Part shown: positions 1 through 9,202 of the stretch, one piece after another
How positions within the stretch are numbered: the first letter of the stretch is position 1
Layout of the letters: each line of letters begins with the position of its first letter
Source of the DNA: JACCTH01 sp963761985
GTDB lineage: Bacteria > Actinomycetota > Acidimicrobiia > Spongiisociales > ZC4RG35
Assembly (NCBI GenBank): GCA_963761985.1
Contig: CAVXIT010000006.1
Location: 1-64,000 of the forward strand
DNA: 64,000 nt
Direction of reading: 5' to 3'
The notes under the pieces: model-generated
The model's database searches: none
The model's input: only the letters and a program-made list of their open reading frames with translations
Told to the model about the DNA's origin: nothing
Translations under genes and position numbers: made by a program

Positions 1-77
1 GCAAGCTTGAAAGGCAATCGGTGGCAGCCCTCGATGAAGAAGCTGGCCAGTTGCGGGAATTCATTTTCTGACGAACC

Positions 78-1222
78 TCATCGGAGCCAGATAGAGACGA
101 GAGTTGGCCGCATCGTCGCGGCGACCACAACACGCAGTTCCTCATCCAAAGTTCGGAGATCCAGCTCGTTGCGCAGCCGCCCCGAGAACGATTCAAGGGT
201 GAGTGCGGCGTCGTAGCGCCGCCGGTCGAAGCGGCGGTCGACTGCGGCTTGGATCCTGCTTCGCAATGGTCGAAAGGCGGCGGCTACCGCGAGAGTTGAT
301 GCGGCGATGACGAGGCTCGAATCTGAGCTAAAGGTTCCCAACGTGAGCTGCATCAGCAACACAGTGCCGAGGTAGATAGCGGTTAGCGCGGCAGTGAGCG
401 TGGCGTAAACCAGCGATCGTTTGATGACCAGGTCGACGTCGTAGAGGCGATACCTGATGATGGCGACGCAGGCCGCGATCGGAACCGACAGAAGAGCCAA
501 GGAGATTCCGATCTGGGAGAGGAGGCTGGTGTACCAGAAGAAAAGCGCAAAGGTTCCGCTGGTCACCACAAGCGCAGCTGACAACGAGATCCATTTGAGT
601 TGCTGGCGTTCGAGGTATGTGCCGCGTCGAAAACGGAAGACGAGTGAAACAAGGCCACCCGCCAGCCCGGCGATTAACAGGACCAGACCGGTATAGAGGA
701 CCAGGTCGGCCGGGAACCCTCCCATCCCAAAGGGGTTGACGCCGCTGATGAACTCCGAGCCGAGCCCAGCGTTGAAGGCTTGCCCGGGCCATGCCAGGAC
801 CAAACCGCCCCCGATCACCCAAAGCCACGCTCGCCACCGGGGAGAGGGAAGCCGTCCGTCGGGAAAATAGAGAAAAACAAGCGAGAAGACGGTAAGGTCG
901 ACGATCCAGGACCAGAGGATGATCCACTCGCCGATGGGGCCACCTGGTAGGCCACGTTCGGCGGCGAAATAGCCCCAGCCTTCGGCGGTCTCCCAAAAGA
1001 CGCTCGAAACCCCAGGTAGAGGAACATCCAACCGATCGCATTGTCAGGATGCTTGGCAACGATCAGAGCGCCGGCGCCGGAGAAGATGAGAGCAAGCAGC
1101 CCGTAAAGAATCGTGTCGCAAGCTTCCTCCCGACCGGCGGAAAGCCAGACCATTACTCCGATGCCGGCGACGGTGAAGGCGAAAAGAGACCAGCCGAGCC
1201 GTTTCGCCCGAGCAACACTCAT
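78..1222 (-). CDS. multi-pass membrane protein resembling the 7TM N-terminal half of actinobacterial sensor kinases (frameshifted)
   Basis: Two overlapping frames read as one protein. It begins MSVARAKRLGW at 1222, has two hydrophobic helices up to NAIGWMFLYLGF, and near 1020 shifts to a second frame with EWIILWSWIVDL, FLYFPDGRLPSPRWR, five further hydrophobic segments and the stop at 78. The motifs PDGRLPSPRWR and IRYRLYDVDLVIKRSLVYA are typical of the membrane half of actinobacterial histidine kinases. A soluble tail (VDRRFDRRRYDAALTLESF) follows, but no HisKA or HATPase domain appears before the stop, so this is a kinase-like sensor without a catalytic half, or a truncated kinase. The family match is by motif memory; the signalling role is inference. 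Confidence 0.6.
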
Positions 1223-1256
1223 GTAGAAACCATGATCGCTGACCGTTTCGATTCTG

Positions 1257-1686
1257 TTACGAGAGGTCCATCGCCATCAAGATCGAGTCTTCGTCGACCA
1301 TCCCATGGCGACGATAGAAGCGACGCGCCTGTTCGTTGTGGGCCTCGGTCTCGAGGAAAAGCCGCGGAATTCCTCGGCGTTTCAGGTCGGCAAGGACCTC
1401 GTCGAAAGCCATTCCACCGATCCCCCGCCCGCGGTCGCGGGTGTAGAACTCGTCGATCAGCCCGTCTCGCCCGCCCGACTCGAGGGAGTAGCTCCAGGTG
1501 GCAACGCAAAAGCCCTCAATGGGTTCGCCCCACACGTACACCACCCCGTGAGAGTCATCTTCGAGCAGCGGCAGTAGTGCCCGCTGAACGCGTTCACCAT
1601 CGTGTGCATGATGATCTATTTCGTTGAACTCCCGGATCAGCCCCAGTAACGCTTTCTCGTCGACCGGAGCAGCGAGGCCGGATCAC
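1257..1686 (-). CDS. GNAT family N-acetyltransferase (frameshift near the N-terminus)
   Basis: This is an acetyl-CoA-dependent acyltransferase of about 140 residues with unknown substrate. The acetyl-CoA loop is RDRGRGIGGMAFDEV, followed by the usual C-terminal NEQARRFYRRHGM. The clear frame can be traced upstream through DEKALLGLIREFNEID to just after the lysA stop. A GTG start overlapping that stop (VIR...) joins the same protein if one C is removed near 1677, giving VIRLAAPVDEKALL, a normal GNAT beginning. The gene is therefore probably coupled to lysA by a TGTGA overlap. The extra C lies in a CC pair, which suggests a sequence error. Confidence 0.7.
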
Positions 1687-2957
1687 ACAAACCGGTCGTT
1701 ACGAACCAGGTCGTCATACGACTCACGCGCCACCACCAGGCGAGCGTCACCATCGCGCACGAAAATCACCGGGGGCCGCGGCACTTTGTTGTAGTTCGAG
1801 CCCATCGAGTGGCCATAGGCACCGGTGACGGGGGTGGCAATGAGATCGTCGACGTGGATGTCGGAAGGCACCCGACCATCGCGCACCAACACATCACCGC
1901 TCTCGCAGTGCTTGCCCACAACCCGGACCTCGCGGTCTCGATTCGCCCGCACCGCTCGCGGGAGAAACGTTTCATAGCCGGAGCCGTAGAGAACCGGGCG
2001 CGGATTGTCGCTCATTCCTCCGTCAACCGCGACGAACGTGCGGATTCCTTCTACCTCCTTGATGGTGCCAGCGGTGTAGACGGTGATCGCCGCCCCGGCT
2101 GTGATCGCCCTCCCGGGTTCGATCGAGAGCTCCGCCTGAAGGTCCGCATCGGCGGCCGCCGTCCTGAGGATCCTGCCGTACTCGGTGAGCGTGGGGGCTT
2201 TCTCGCCTTCGACATATGCAACGCCGAGACCTCCTCCCATCGAAAGCTCCGCCAGTTGATGAGTGCTTACAAACGGAGCCATGGCAGCCAGCGCCGCGGC
2301 GAAGGAGCTGACGAGAAAGACTTGCGATCCGATGTGAACGTGCACGCCGAGCAATCGGACACCCGGATTGGCCCGCGCGGCGGCTATCGCTCCGGCCGCA
2401 AGGCCGGAGGAGAGCGTGAACCCGAACTTGGAGTCGTCCTGGCCGGTTGCGACATAGTGATGGGTGTGGGCCTCGATGCCAGGCGTGACGCGGACCAAAA
2501 CATCGAACACATAGCCCGTCTCGTTGTGCACTGTTGCGATGCGATCGAATTCGTCGAAGCTGTCGACGACAAGGCGGCCGACGCGAGCCCTGGCCGCCGC
2601 CCGGAGCTCGTCGAGGCTTTTGTTGTTGCCATGCATCACGAGCCGCTCGCCTGGAACTCCGGCGGCCAAAGCAACAAACAGCTCTCCCCCGCTGGCGACA
2701 TCGATGCGCAGCCCTTCCTCGTAGACCAAGCGGGCCATAGCCAGGCAGAGAAATGCCTTGCCGGCATAGATGGTGCCATCACCAAAAGAGGCGGCAGCCT
2801 CCTGGCAACGATGCCGCAGGTGATCCTCGTCGTAGATGAAGACCGGGGTTCCGTACTCAGCCGCTAAATCAAGGACGGAGCAGCCCCCTATGAGCAACGA
2901 TCCATCATCAGCTTCCCGCGCCGTGTTGGGGAGCAACGACCAAGGCAGGGCGGACAC
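1683..2957 (-). CDS. lysA: diaminopimelate decarboxylase
   Basis: LysA is a cytoplasmic PLP enzyme (fold type III) that decarboxylates meso-diaminopimelate to L-lysine. The 424-residue protein has normal family length. The PLP lysine is K67 in YAGKAFL. Downstream are the conserved HVHIGSQ, EPGRAI (phosphate binding), CESGDVL (active-site Cys contributed across the dimer) and the tail VTGAYGHSMGSNYNK. No DAP or threonine pathway gene is adjacent; the GNAT gene downstream overlaps its stop. The ATG at 2957 gives the expected N-terminus. Racemase or carboxynorspermidine decarboxylase relatives are less likely because the CESGD and GAYG motifs are complete. Confidence 0.93.
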   Translation of the reverse strand: MSALPWSLLPNTAREADDGSLLIGGCSVLDLAAEYGTPVFIYDEDHLRHRCQEAAASFGDGTIYAGKAFLCLAMARLVYEEGLRIDVASGGELFVALAAGVPGERLVMHGNNKSLDELRAAARARVGRLVVDSFDEFDRIATVHNETGYVFDVLVRVTPGIEAHTHHYVATGQDDSKFGFTLSSGLAAGAIAAARANPGVRLLGVHVHIGSQVFLVSSFAAALAAMAPFVSTHQLAELSMGGGLGVAYVEGEKAPTLTEYGRILRTAAADADLQAELSIEPGRAITAGAAITVYTAGTIKEVEGIRTFVAVDGGMSDNPRPVLYGSGYETFLPRAVRANRDREVRVVGKHCESGDVLVRDGRVPSDIHVDDLIATPVTGAYGHSMGSNYNKVPRPPVIFVRDGDARLVVARESYDDLVRNDRFV

Positions 2958-3011
2958 GAAGTGGTTTTAACAGGGTCCTTCGGGGTTTCGGGTCTTCGGG
3001 TCTTCGTGGCG

Positions 3012-3025
3012 AGGACCTTCGCCCC
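3012..3025. promoter_or_regulatory. candidate DosR-like box upstream of the first split-barrel gene
   Basis: AGGACCTTCGCCCC matches 11 of 14 positions of the perfect palindrome GGGACCTTGGTCCC found at 13107-13120, and resembles the mycobacterial DosR core (GGGAC, four bases, GTCCC). It lies about 53 bases before the TTG start at 3078. It is imperfect on both half-sites. The role is inference, made plausible by the DosR/DosS-like gene pair 5.5 kb away. Confidence 0.35.
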
Positions 3026-3077
3026 TCCGTGGAAGGATGGGATGTACCAGACTGGGAGTGAGACAGGAGGTACAGCT

Positions 3078-3539
3078 TTGGTTTCCATGCCGCCTACGGA
3101 CCGTCGGGGGCTGGTGGTTCTTACTCAAGACGAGTGCATTCGCCATCTCGAGGAATCGCGTTTGGGTCGGTTCGCCGTCGTACTCGGCGGGGACCCGATG
3201 GTCTATCCGGTGCTTTTCTGCTTTGCCGACGGCGCGGTGCATTTCCGCACCGCAACCGGCGACAAGATGGACGCCGTCTGGCTTCATGGTCCCGTGGCGT
3301 TCGAAGTCGATGGCTGGGACGCTGAAACCCGCCGCGGGTGGAGCGTCGTGGTTCGTGGGCGGGCCGAGGCTGTTTACGACGTGGAAGAAAGCAAACGCCT
3401 CGATCAGCTGCCCCTGGAGGATTGGCTTCCGCCCCGAATGCCAACGACCTGGGTGCGGATGCGCCTGGCAGAGATCAGCGGCCGGCGGATCCCCGAGCGG
3501 GATGAGCTTCCCGCAGAATCGTGGGTCGCTCCCAACTAA
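3078..3539 (+). CDS. pyridoxamine 5'-phosphate oxidase-like split-barrel flavin protein (paralogue 1)
   Basis: This is a small FMN/F420-type split beta-barrel protein of the PPOX/NimA-like group. It begins near MPPTDRRGLVVLTQDECIRHL and has the hallmark strand FEVDGWDAETRRGWSVVV followed by GRAEAVYD and the C-terminal ISGRRIPERDE. A GGAGG stands 7 bases before TTG 3078, so that start is preferred over ATG 3087. It is a paralogue of the gene at 13933-14373, sharing (V/F)AFE(V/I)DGWD, GWSV(V/L)V and GRRIP. The substrate cannot be assigned; family members reduce nitroimidazoles, bind flavin or heme, or act in dormancy regulons. A DosR-like palindrome lies upstream. Confidence 0.8.
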   Translation: MVSMPPTDRRGLVVLTQDECIRHLEESRLGRFAVVLGGDPMVYPVLFCFADGAVHFRTATGDKMDAVWLHGPVAFEVDGWDAETRRGWSVVVRGRAEAVYDVEESKRLDQLPLEDWLPPRMPTTWVRMRLAEISGRRIPERDELPAESWVAPN

Positions 3540-3544
3540 TTGGG

Positions 3545-4156
3545 ATGAACAAATCGGGCTCTCGGGCCTCGGCGCCTCCCGATGCGAGCATCGACCTCTA
3601 CTGGATACCGCTAGGCGCGGGAGGCCTCGGGTTCGTGCGCTTCAACGGGCGGATCTACGAGGCTCTCAAAGCGCTCTTGGAAAAGCGGCGTCCGCTCCAG
3701 CTCTATCACACTGCATTGGAGGTGCGGCTACCCGACGAGCGATTCGTCATCGAGAACGCCTGGCCAAGCCCCGATCCTCATACCGCTACACGCGGGGTAG
3801 TCGTCGAGGGACCGGTCTTCAGCCGCCAGCTCGCCCGATTCCGGCCTTTTCGGTACGAGGTGCGATGCTGGCGCGAGGGTCTCATTGCGGATGCTCGGGA
3901 AGCTGTGGTTATCCAAACCTTGAGCCACGACGCGCTCCAGGCTCGCGAGTTGCTGGCGCTCGTCGACTCGGTGCCTCCTGTCATCTGGGGACGAGACGAG
4001 CTGGCCACGGGCGAGATGTGGAATTCGAACTCGGTGATTTCCTGGCTCCTCACTCGAGCGCAGGTGCCTATAGATGAGGTCGGGCTACCAGAGGGCGGTC
4101 GCGCCCCGGGCTGGAGGGCCGGCGTTGTCGCCGCCCGCCGCACGGAGCAGATTTAG
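3545..4156 (+). CDS. conserved hypothetical protein, possibly permuted papain-fold
   Basis: A cytoplasmic protein of about 203 residues that I cannot name. It has a beta-rich start (YWIPLGAGGLGFVRFNGRIYEAL), then LQLYHTALEVRLPDERFVIENAW, a middle region RPFRYEVRCW, and a strongly patterned C-terminal segment RDELATGEMWNSNSVISWLL. A His in a strand (YHTALEV) followed later by an NSNS(V/I)SWLL helix recalls circularly permuted papain-like folds, where the second motif is NNCxxF; here Ser occupies the Cys position. That comparison is inference. ATG 3545 follows the previous stop by 6 bases; an upstream GTG at 3521 is possible. Both genes are probably co-transcribed. Confidence 0.65.
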   Translation: MNKSGSRASAPPDASIDLYWIPLGAGGLGFVRFNGRIYEALKALLEKRRPLQLYHTALEVRLPDERFVIENAWPSPDPHTATRGVVVEGPVFSRQLARFRPFRYEVRCWREGLIADAREAVVIQTLSHDALQARELLALVDSVPPVIWGRDELATGEMWNSNSVISWLLTRAQVPIDEVGLPEGGRAPGWRAGVVAARRTEQI

Positions 4157-4184
4157 CGGGTCGGTCTGGCTCTTCGGGTCGTCC

Positions 4185-5648
4185 TCAGCGAGTTATGCCC
4201 AGCCAGTAGGAAACTTCGTCCTGCACCGAGCGAAGAACCCCGAACGCACCGCGCAGCTGGATTCGGGTCAGGCGATCGAGGGAACCGATTGGTACTAGAT
4301 CGTCTGGCTGCAAATCAGCCTCCTTCTGTTGCACCTGATGCTGGAAGCGGACCTGTTGGCAGAATTTGTACACCTGGCCGAGCGACGCGCCGGCCTCAGA
4401 CCACTCCGAATCTTTCGCGACGCTGCGGAGTCGTTCCAACGTCGAAGAAACCGCAAGCCCAGAGCCCAGCGCGAGCGCCCGCGCCAAATCTGTGACCGGA
4501 AAGAGGCCGAATTTCTTCATGTCGAGCACCCTCAGATGACCGTTCACCTTTCTTGCCATGAGGCGCCCACCAAGCCCGAGAGGTGACGGATGGTCGATTG
4601 CTAGAGCGCTCATCCGCTTGACGAACCGAGGGTCCTCCGCGGCTCTTGCGATCACGCGATCCAGCTGGGGAACGAGTTCGAGAGACCCGGAGATCTGGCG
4701 GTAATCGAACACAATCCCCGACAAGAAGCTATTGACACGGTCAGGGGCCGCAATCCACCTGTCCATGCGGCCGAGCCATGCCGGGAGCGACATCCTCCAG
4801 TCCGCTTCACTCGCCATCACCCGTGACTCACACTTGGGAAATCCTGACTCGGCCAGTGATGCCACGACCTCATCGGCCAGCGCCTTGAAGTACGAATCGT
4901 GTTCGTCACCTCCCTCCGCGTAGACAAGGGCATGGTCCTGGTCGGCGGTTAGTGCCTGCTCGCGTCTTCCCAAGCTGCCCAGCGCGAGCCAGGCAAAATC
5001 GACTGGCGGTGGACCGAGGCGTTCGAGTCCGGCATCGAGAAGACGGCTGGTAAGGCGATCGGTCAGCACAGCGAGCCATTGCCCGATATGGGCTCCGTCG
5101 AGCCCCGCCTTCCATAGCTCAACTGCCACTAGCGGGAGCTCGCGCCCGGCCTCAACCAGATCGGCCGTCGTCCGCGCACCGTCAAAGCGATCCCGGAGGG
5201 TGAACGAAGTCCGACCTCGAACGTTGAGCAGTTCGAGGTCGGAGACCATGCCAATCACCGCCCCTCCCTGCGCCACCGGCAAGTGGTGCACTCCGATTTC
5301 CAGCATCTCGAGCGCCACTTCAGCGGCGAGGCGGTCCGGATCGATGACGCGTGCCGGGAAGGTCATTACCTGGCCGATCGGCCGGTCGGTGGACACCCGA
5401 GCAGCTACCACTCTCTCGCGCATGTCGGAGTCGGTAACTATTCCAAATCCCTCCCGAGCTCGAACCAGCACAGCACGGTGACCGGCCATCAGCTGGCTTG
5501 CGTGGAGAATCGACACGTCCTGTTCGCAGATCGGGGGCGGCCCTGACATAACCGACCTGACCAAGACCGCCGGGGCTGGAGCGGCAAGCGAGTCGAGTGC
5601 TTGAAGCTGCGCACCGAACTCCCGGGCCGTCTTGGCCCCGACCCTCAT
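4185..5648 (-). CDS. CBS-domain pair plus DUF294 nucleotidyltransferase-like protein
   Basis: The 487-residue protein has a tandem CBS module (about residues 30-150, RSVMSGPPPICEQD ... GVHHLPVAQGGAVIGMVSDLEL), then a DUF294 nucleotidyltransferase-like domain with LGSLGRREQALTADQDHALVY, whose GS-GR-E and D-D pattern is that of GlnD-type transferases, and a DUF294 C-terminal helical domain (LRVLDMKKFGLFPVTDLARAL). Relatives usually carry a cyclic-nucleotide domain before the CBS pair; here the protein starts directly at the CBS module. The likely role is a soluble signalling protein sensing adenosine nucleotides. Partner and target are unknown. No neighbour is clearly co-transcribed. Confidence 0.82.
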   Translation of the reverse strand: MRVGAKTAREFGAQLQALDSLAAPAPAVLVRSVMSGPPPICEQDVSILHASQLMAGHRAVLVRAREGFGIVTDSDMRERVVAARVSTDRPIGQVMTFPARVIDPDRLAAEVALEMLEIGVHHLPVAQGGAVIGMVSDLELLNVRGRTSFTLRDRFDGARTTADLVEAGRELPLVAVELWKAGLDGAHIGQWLAVLTDRLTSRLLDAGLERLGPPPVDFAWLALGSLGRREQALTADQDHALVYAEGGDEHDSYFKALADEVVASLAESGFPKCESRVMASEADWRMSLPAWLGRMDRWIAAPDRVNSFLSGIVFDYRQISGSLELVPQLDRVIARAAEDPRFVKRMSALAIDHPSPLGLGGRLMARKVNGHLRVLDMKKFGLFPVTDLARALALGSGLAVSSTLERLRSVAKDSEWSEAGASLGQVYKFCQQVRFQHQVQQKEADLQPDDLVPIGSLDRLTRIQLRGAFGVLRSVQDEVSYWLGITR

Positions 5649-5692
5649 TTGGCAAACCTATCACTCCACTTGGGAACGGGGGCTCGGATCAG

Positions 5693-7066
5693 CTAGCGAC
5701 CGGTGAGGAGCCGAAAGGCGCCAGTAACAAATCGTGACTGGCGGCCGGTGCGGGTTTCGATCCGGTCAGCCGCGCGGGCGAGGCTCGTAGCGAGGTTCGC
5801 TCCGAGCCAGCGAAGTGGCTCCGGCTCCCAGGGCCGAGAACGGTGCCCAACCCAGGGCAGGCGGGTGAGATCGGTCTCTCGGCCCAGAACCAGGTCGGCG
5901 AGTGTCCGTCCAGCCAGGTTTGACGCGGCTACGCCTTCTCCGGCGTAGCCGCCCGCATCTCCAAGGCCGGCATGTCGATCAAAGAAAACCGAAGGCCGCC
6001 AGTCTCGGGACAGGGCCACAGCTCCGCCCCAGCGATGGGTAATCCGGGCATCGCCCAGTTCAGGGAAGAGATCCCGCAAGATCGCCTCCACTGCATCATG
6101 GACTTTGGGCTGGCGGTCGTATTCGGAACGCAACGACGAACGAAAGTGATAGCGGGCGCCGCGGCCGCCGAAGGCGAGACGGTCGTCGGCGGTCCGTTGG
6201 CCATAGATGATCAGGTGTCGGGCATCGTTGAAGACTTCCCGTTGCTCGAAACCAACACGATCCCAGAAAGCCGCCGGCAATGGCTCGGTGGCGACCATGA
6301 GCGAATAGACAGGAACGAAGTCGCGCTCATGTCCGTCGAGGTTGATGGTGAAGGCCTCGGTCGTGCGGAGAACCGAGGCAGCCTTAACCATCCCGTGCTC
6401 GGTTTTCAGCTCTCCCGGTCCAATCTCGTTGACCCGGGTTTGCTCGTAGATCTTCACTCCGAGTTGTTCCACCGCCTCTGCCAGCCCGCGCACCAATCGA
6501 AACGGCTGGATGGCTGCGCCATGGGGCGAATAAAGCGCGCCAAGTGCGCCTCGAACACGGCCGGGCAATTGGTCGGTCTCTAGCCACCGGAAATCGTCAT
6601 CGGAGAATCCCCAAATGCGGTCGTCAGCCAGTTCGTGCTGAAGACTGGTTCGTTGCGCTTCGTTTCTGGCAAAAGTCAGGATGCCGCCTTTCTCAAAGTG
6701 GCAATCGATTCCCTCTTCCGTAACAACCTTTCCTACCTCATCAACTGTGGCGAACATCGCATGCCATAGGTCGCGGACTGCCTGACGGCCGTGGCGCGTA
6801 GCCATGTGGTCGCGATTTCCGGCAATCTCGCCTGCACACCAGCCTCCATTGCGGCCCGACGCCCCGTACCCCGCGATCTCGGCCTCCAAGACGACAACCC
6901 GAAGATCGGGCTGCAACTTCTTCAGGTAGTACGCGGTCCAGAGTCCGGTGTATCCGGCTCCGACAATTGCGACATCGGCCTCGATCAATCCAGGGAGCGA
7001 CGGGCGCGGCACCAGGGATTCTCCGGCCGTGTCATGCCAGAGGCTGAGAGTTTGATATGGATTCAC
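5693..7066 (-). CDS. FAD-dependent amine oxidoreductase, PuuB/DAO-like
   Basis: A 457-residue flavoprotein of the DAO family. The dinucleotide-binding motif is ADVAIVGAGYTGLWTAYYL near residues 29-47, followed by GASGRNGGW, which is characteristic of gamma-glutamylputrescine oxidase and related N-substituted amine oxidases. A WGGAVALSRDWRPSVFF segment and AGGYAGEGVAASNLAGRTLADL near the C-terminus form the second FAD contact. It oxidises a primary or secondary amine to aldehyde plus H2O2. The aminotransferase stop lies 12 bases upstream on the same strand, so the two are one transcript. The polyamine genes 10 kb away suggest a polyamine derivative as substrate; that is inference. Confidence 0.82.
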   Translation of the reverse strand: MNPYQTLSLWHDTAGESLVPRPSLPGLIEADVAIVGAGYTGLWTAYYLKKLQPDLRVVVLEAEIAGYGASGRNGGWCAGEIAGNRDHMATRHGRQAVRDLWHAMFATVDEVGKVVTEEGIDCHFEKGGILTFARNEAQRTSLQHELADDRIWGFSDDDFRWLETDQLPGRVRGALGALYSPHGAAIQPFRLVRGLAEAVEQLGVKIYEQTRVNEIGPGELKTEHGMVKAASVLRTTEAFTINLDGHERDFVPVYSLMVATEPLPAAFWDRVGFEQREVFNDARHLIIYGQRTADDRLAFGGRGARYHFRSSLRSEYDRQPKVHDAVEAILRDLFPELGDARITHRWGGAVALSRDWRPSVFFDRHAGLGDAGGYAGEGVAASNLAGRTLADLVLGRETDLTRLPWVGHRSRPWEPEPLRWLGANLATSLARAADRIETRTGRQSRFVTGAFRLLTGR

Positions 7067-7078
7067 GCGGGTCGAGGT

Positions 7079-8429
7079 CTAGTCGGCCTCGTCGAGATGC
7101 GAGGGCAGCGATCCTGCCCGGGCGAGAGCCTCGACGAGAGCATCACTGAACACGTCGAGCGTGACGGCCACGTCTTCCATCGTGTGAGAGGCGGAGAGGA
7201 ACCATGGTTCCCTGGCGTCGATGCAGGGCATCACTCCTCGTTCGATCATGCCAGCGATCGTCGCGGTGTAAAGCCGCGCGTCATGCGCGGCGATGTCGCG
7301 GAACTCGGTCGGCCGTCCTTCCCCCATATAGACGCCGAACATGGAGGGATGGCCAATGACCTGGCCCTCCACCCCGTATTCGACCAGATACACGGGCCAG
7401 GCCCTCCATCAATGCCTTTCCGACCTTTTCGATCTTTTCGTAGGCATCGGTCGCCCGGAGCTGCTCGATCGTGGCCTTGGCTGCGGCCATTGAAACGCCG
7501 TTGCCTCCAAACGTCCCCGCCTGGGCGATGCCGCCAAGCTTCCAGCCATCGACCATCTCCTCGGACAGCGCGATCGCCGCTACCGGAAAGCCATTGCCGA
7601 GCGCCTTGGCGTAGGTGGCGATGTCGGGAGTGACGCCAAAGACCTCAACCGCCCCGCCGAGGGCAAAGCGAAAGCCGGTCTTGACTTCGTCAAAGATCAA
7701 CACCGTCTCGTTCTTGGTGCAAAGCTCGCGCAGAGTTTCGAGGAATCCAGGCTCGGGCAGGATGCCAAAGGCGTTGCCGGCCGTGGGCTCGACAATCACT
7801 GCGGCAGTCTGATGTCCGTAGTCGTTGAAGTAGTCGACCAGCGCTTCGACGTCGTTGAAGGGCAGGGTTTTGATGTAACTGCGAATCCCATCGGGAATTC
7901 CGCTCGAGACCTGGAAAGGGATGGGCCGTAGCCGCGAGCCCAGATGGGCTGGCGGCGCACTGGCCGTGGTGAATAGGACGTAGTCGTGGGTGCCGTGGAA
8001 GGCGCCTTCGAACTTCACGACGAGGTCGCGGTTAGCCCAGCCGCGGGCGAGGCGAAGGGAATGCATTGTCGCCTCGGTTCCCGTGTTGGTAAAGCGGAGA
8101 CGCTCGGCCCATTTGATGGCATGGAGCACTGTCTCCGCCGCTTCTACCTCTCGCCGTTGGGTCATGGCGAAGGTCGTGCCCTGCCGGACGGCGGCCATCA
8201 CCGCGTCGGTCACATACGGGTCGGCATGACCGAGGATGATCGGGCCCCAAGCGCACTGGTAGTCGATGTAGCGCTTGCCGTCCATGTCCCAGACATAGGC
8301 GCCCTCCCCGCGATCGATGACCAGGGTGTCATCGTCGCCGAGATAGCGAAAGCCACTCGATACCCCGTTGACAAGATTGTCACGGGCACGTTTGAACCAG
8401 GCGGCGGTCTGCGGTCCCTGAGGACTCAT
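7079..8429 (-). CDS. class III PLP aminotransferase, glutamate-1-semialdehyde aminomutase-like (frameshifted)
   Basis: The fold type I PLP enzyme has 382 codons in frame from ATG 8429, through FTNTGTEATMHSLRLARGW (PLP phosphate loop), LIFDEVKTGFRF and TYAKALGNGFPVAAI, whose Lys is the PLP Schiff-base residue. Near 7395 the frame breaks after KALMEGLAR; the conserved C-terminal domain (YLVEYGVEGQVIGHPSMFGVYM ...) continues in another frame to 7079. A single indel restores about 450 residues. The family includes hemL-like mutases and omega-aminotransferases; HemL itself is unlikely next to an amine oxidase. It sits 12 bases upstream of the FAD oxidoreductase and probably supplies or removes an amino group in the same pathway. 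Confidence 0.78.
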
Positions 8430-8479
8430 CGGGAGAGAAATCTAACCCGTCGTTCAGCCCCTTGATGAGCGCCCAGGGT

Positions 8480-9140
8480 CTATTCCCAAGCCTCCCGATC
8501 CGGGTCGGATCGAGATGACCCGACCCGGGCGGCATATGCGGCGGCCTCGCTACGCCGGCTCATTCCAAGCTTGGTCAGCAAATTCGATACGTAGTTCTTG
8601 ACCGTTTTCTCGGCCAAGAACATCTCTTCGGCAATCTGACGATTGGTCTTTCCGACCATGATCAGATCCAGGATTCTTTGCTCCTGTTCCGAGAGCTTGT
8701 CGAGCAGCGGATCGGAGGACTTTCCCCCCCGGAGTCGATCGAACAACTTCGACACCATCTCGTCGTCAAGCAATGACTCTCCACGACCAACCCGGCGCAA
8801 CAGCTTCGACCAGGGCCTTCGAATCGATCCGCTTCAGGAGATAACCCGAGGCGCCGGCCAAGATCGCGGACATCAAGGCCTCCTCGTCCGCGTACGAGGT
8901 GAGCATGAGCACCTTCACGTCAGGAAACGAGGAGAGGATCTCGCGACACGCTTCGATGCCGGAACCGTCGGGAAGACGCACGTCAAGCACGACGACGTCG
9001 GGCGAGTCGAAGCCGACTCGTCGAACCGCTTCCGCGACACTGCCCGCCTCCCCCACGACGGTCAAATCGGCTTCAGTTTCGAGGAGCGCCTTCAAACCCC
9101 GTCGCACGATTTCGTGGTCGTCGACCAGCAATATCCGCAC
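8480..9140 (-). CDS. NarL/DosR-family response regulator (frameshifted between receiver and DNA-binding domain)
   Basis: The receiver domain starts at GTG 9140 (VRILLVDDHEIVRRGL), with the phosphoacceptor Asp in DVVVLDVRLPDGSG and the switch region MLTSYADEEAL. The frame breaks near 8800 after KALVEAV; the second frame supplies RRVGRGESLLDDEMVSKLFDRLR and a LuxR-type helix-turn-helix (LSEQEQRILDLIMVGKTNRQ, then VKNYVSNLLTKLGMSRRSEA). The order and linker match DosR/DevR. The gene is divergent from the kinase at 9203, its likely partner. DosR-like palindromes elsewhere in the first 14 kb are candidate targets. Confidence 0.82.
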
Positions 9141-9202
9141 GAGATCACCATAACCCCACGTGCCAATCTGTAACGTGAGCCGCAGCCGATAGGCTGGCGT
9201 CG

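Noticed and set aside
1..77. Possible start of another gene or continuation of the first one at the left edge
   Set aside because: The stretch is too short, with no recognisable motif on either strand.
2975..3003. Short direct repeat of TCTTCGGG before the first split-barrel gene
   Set aside because: Only two to three units, not spaced or long enough to be a regulatory array or CRISPR.
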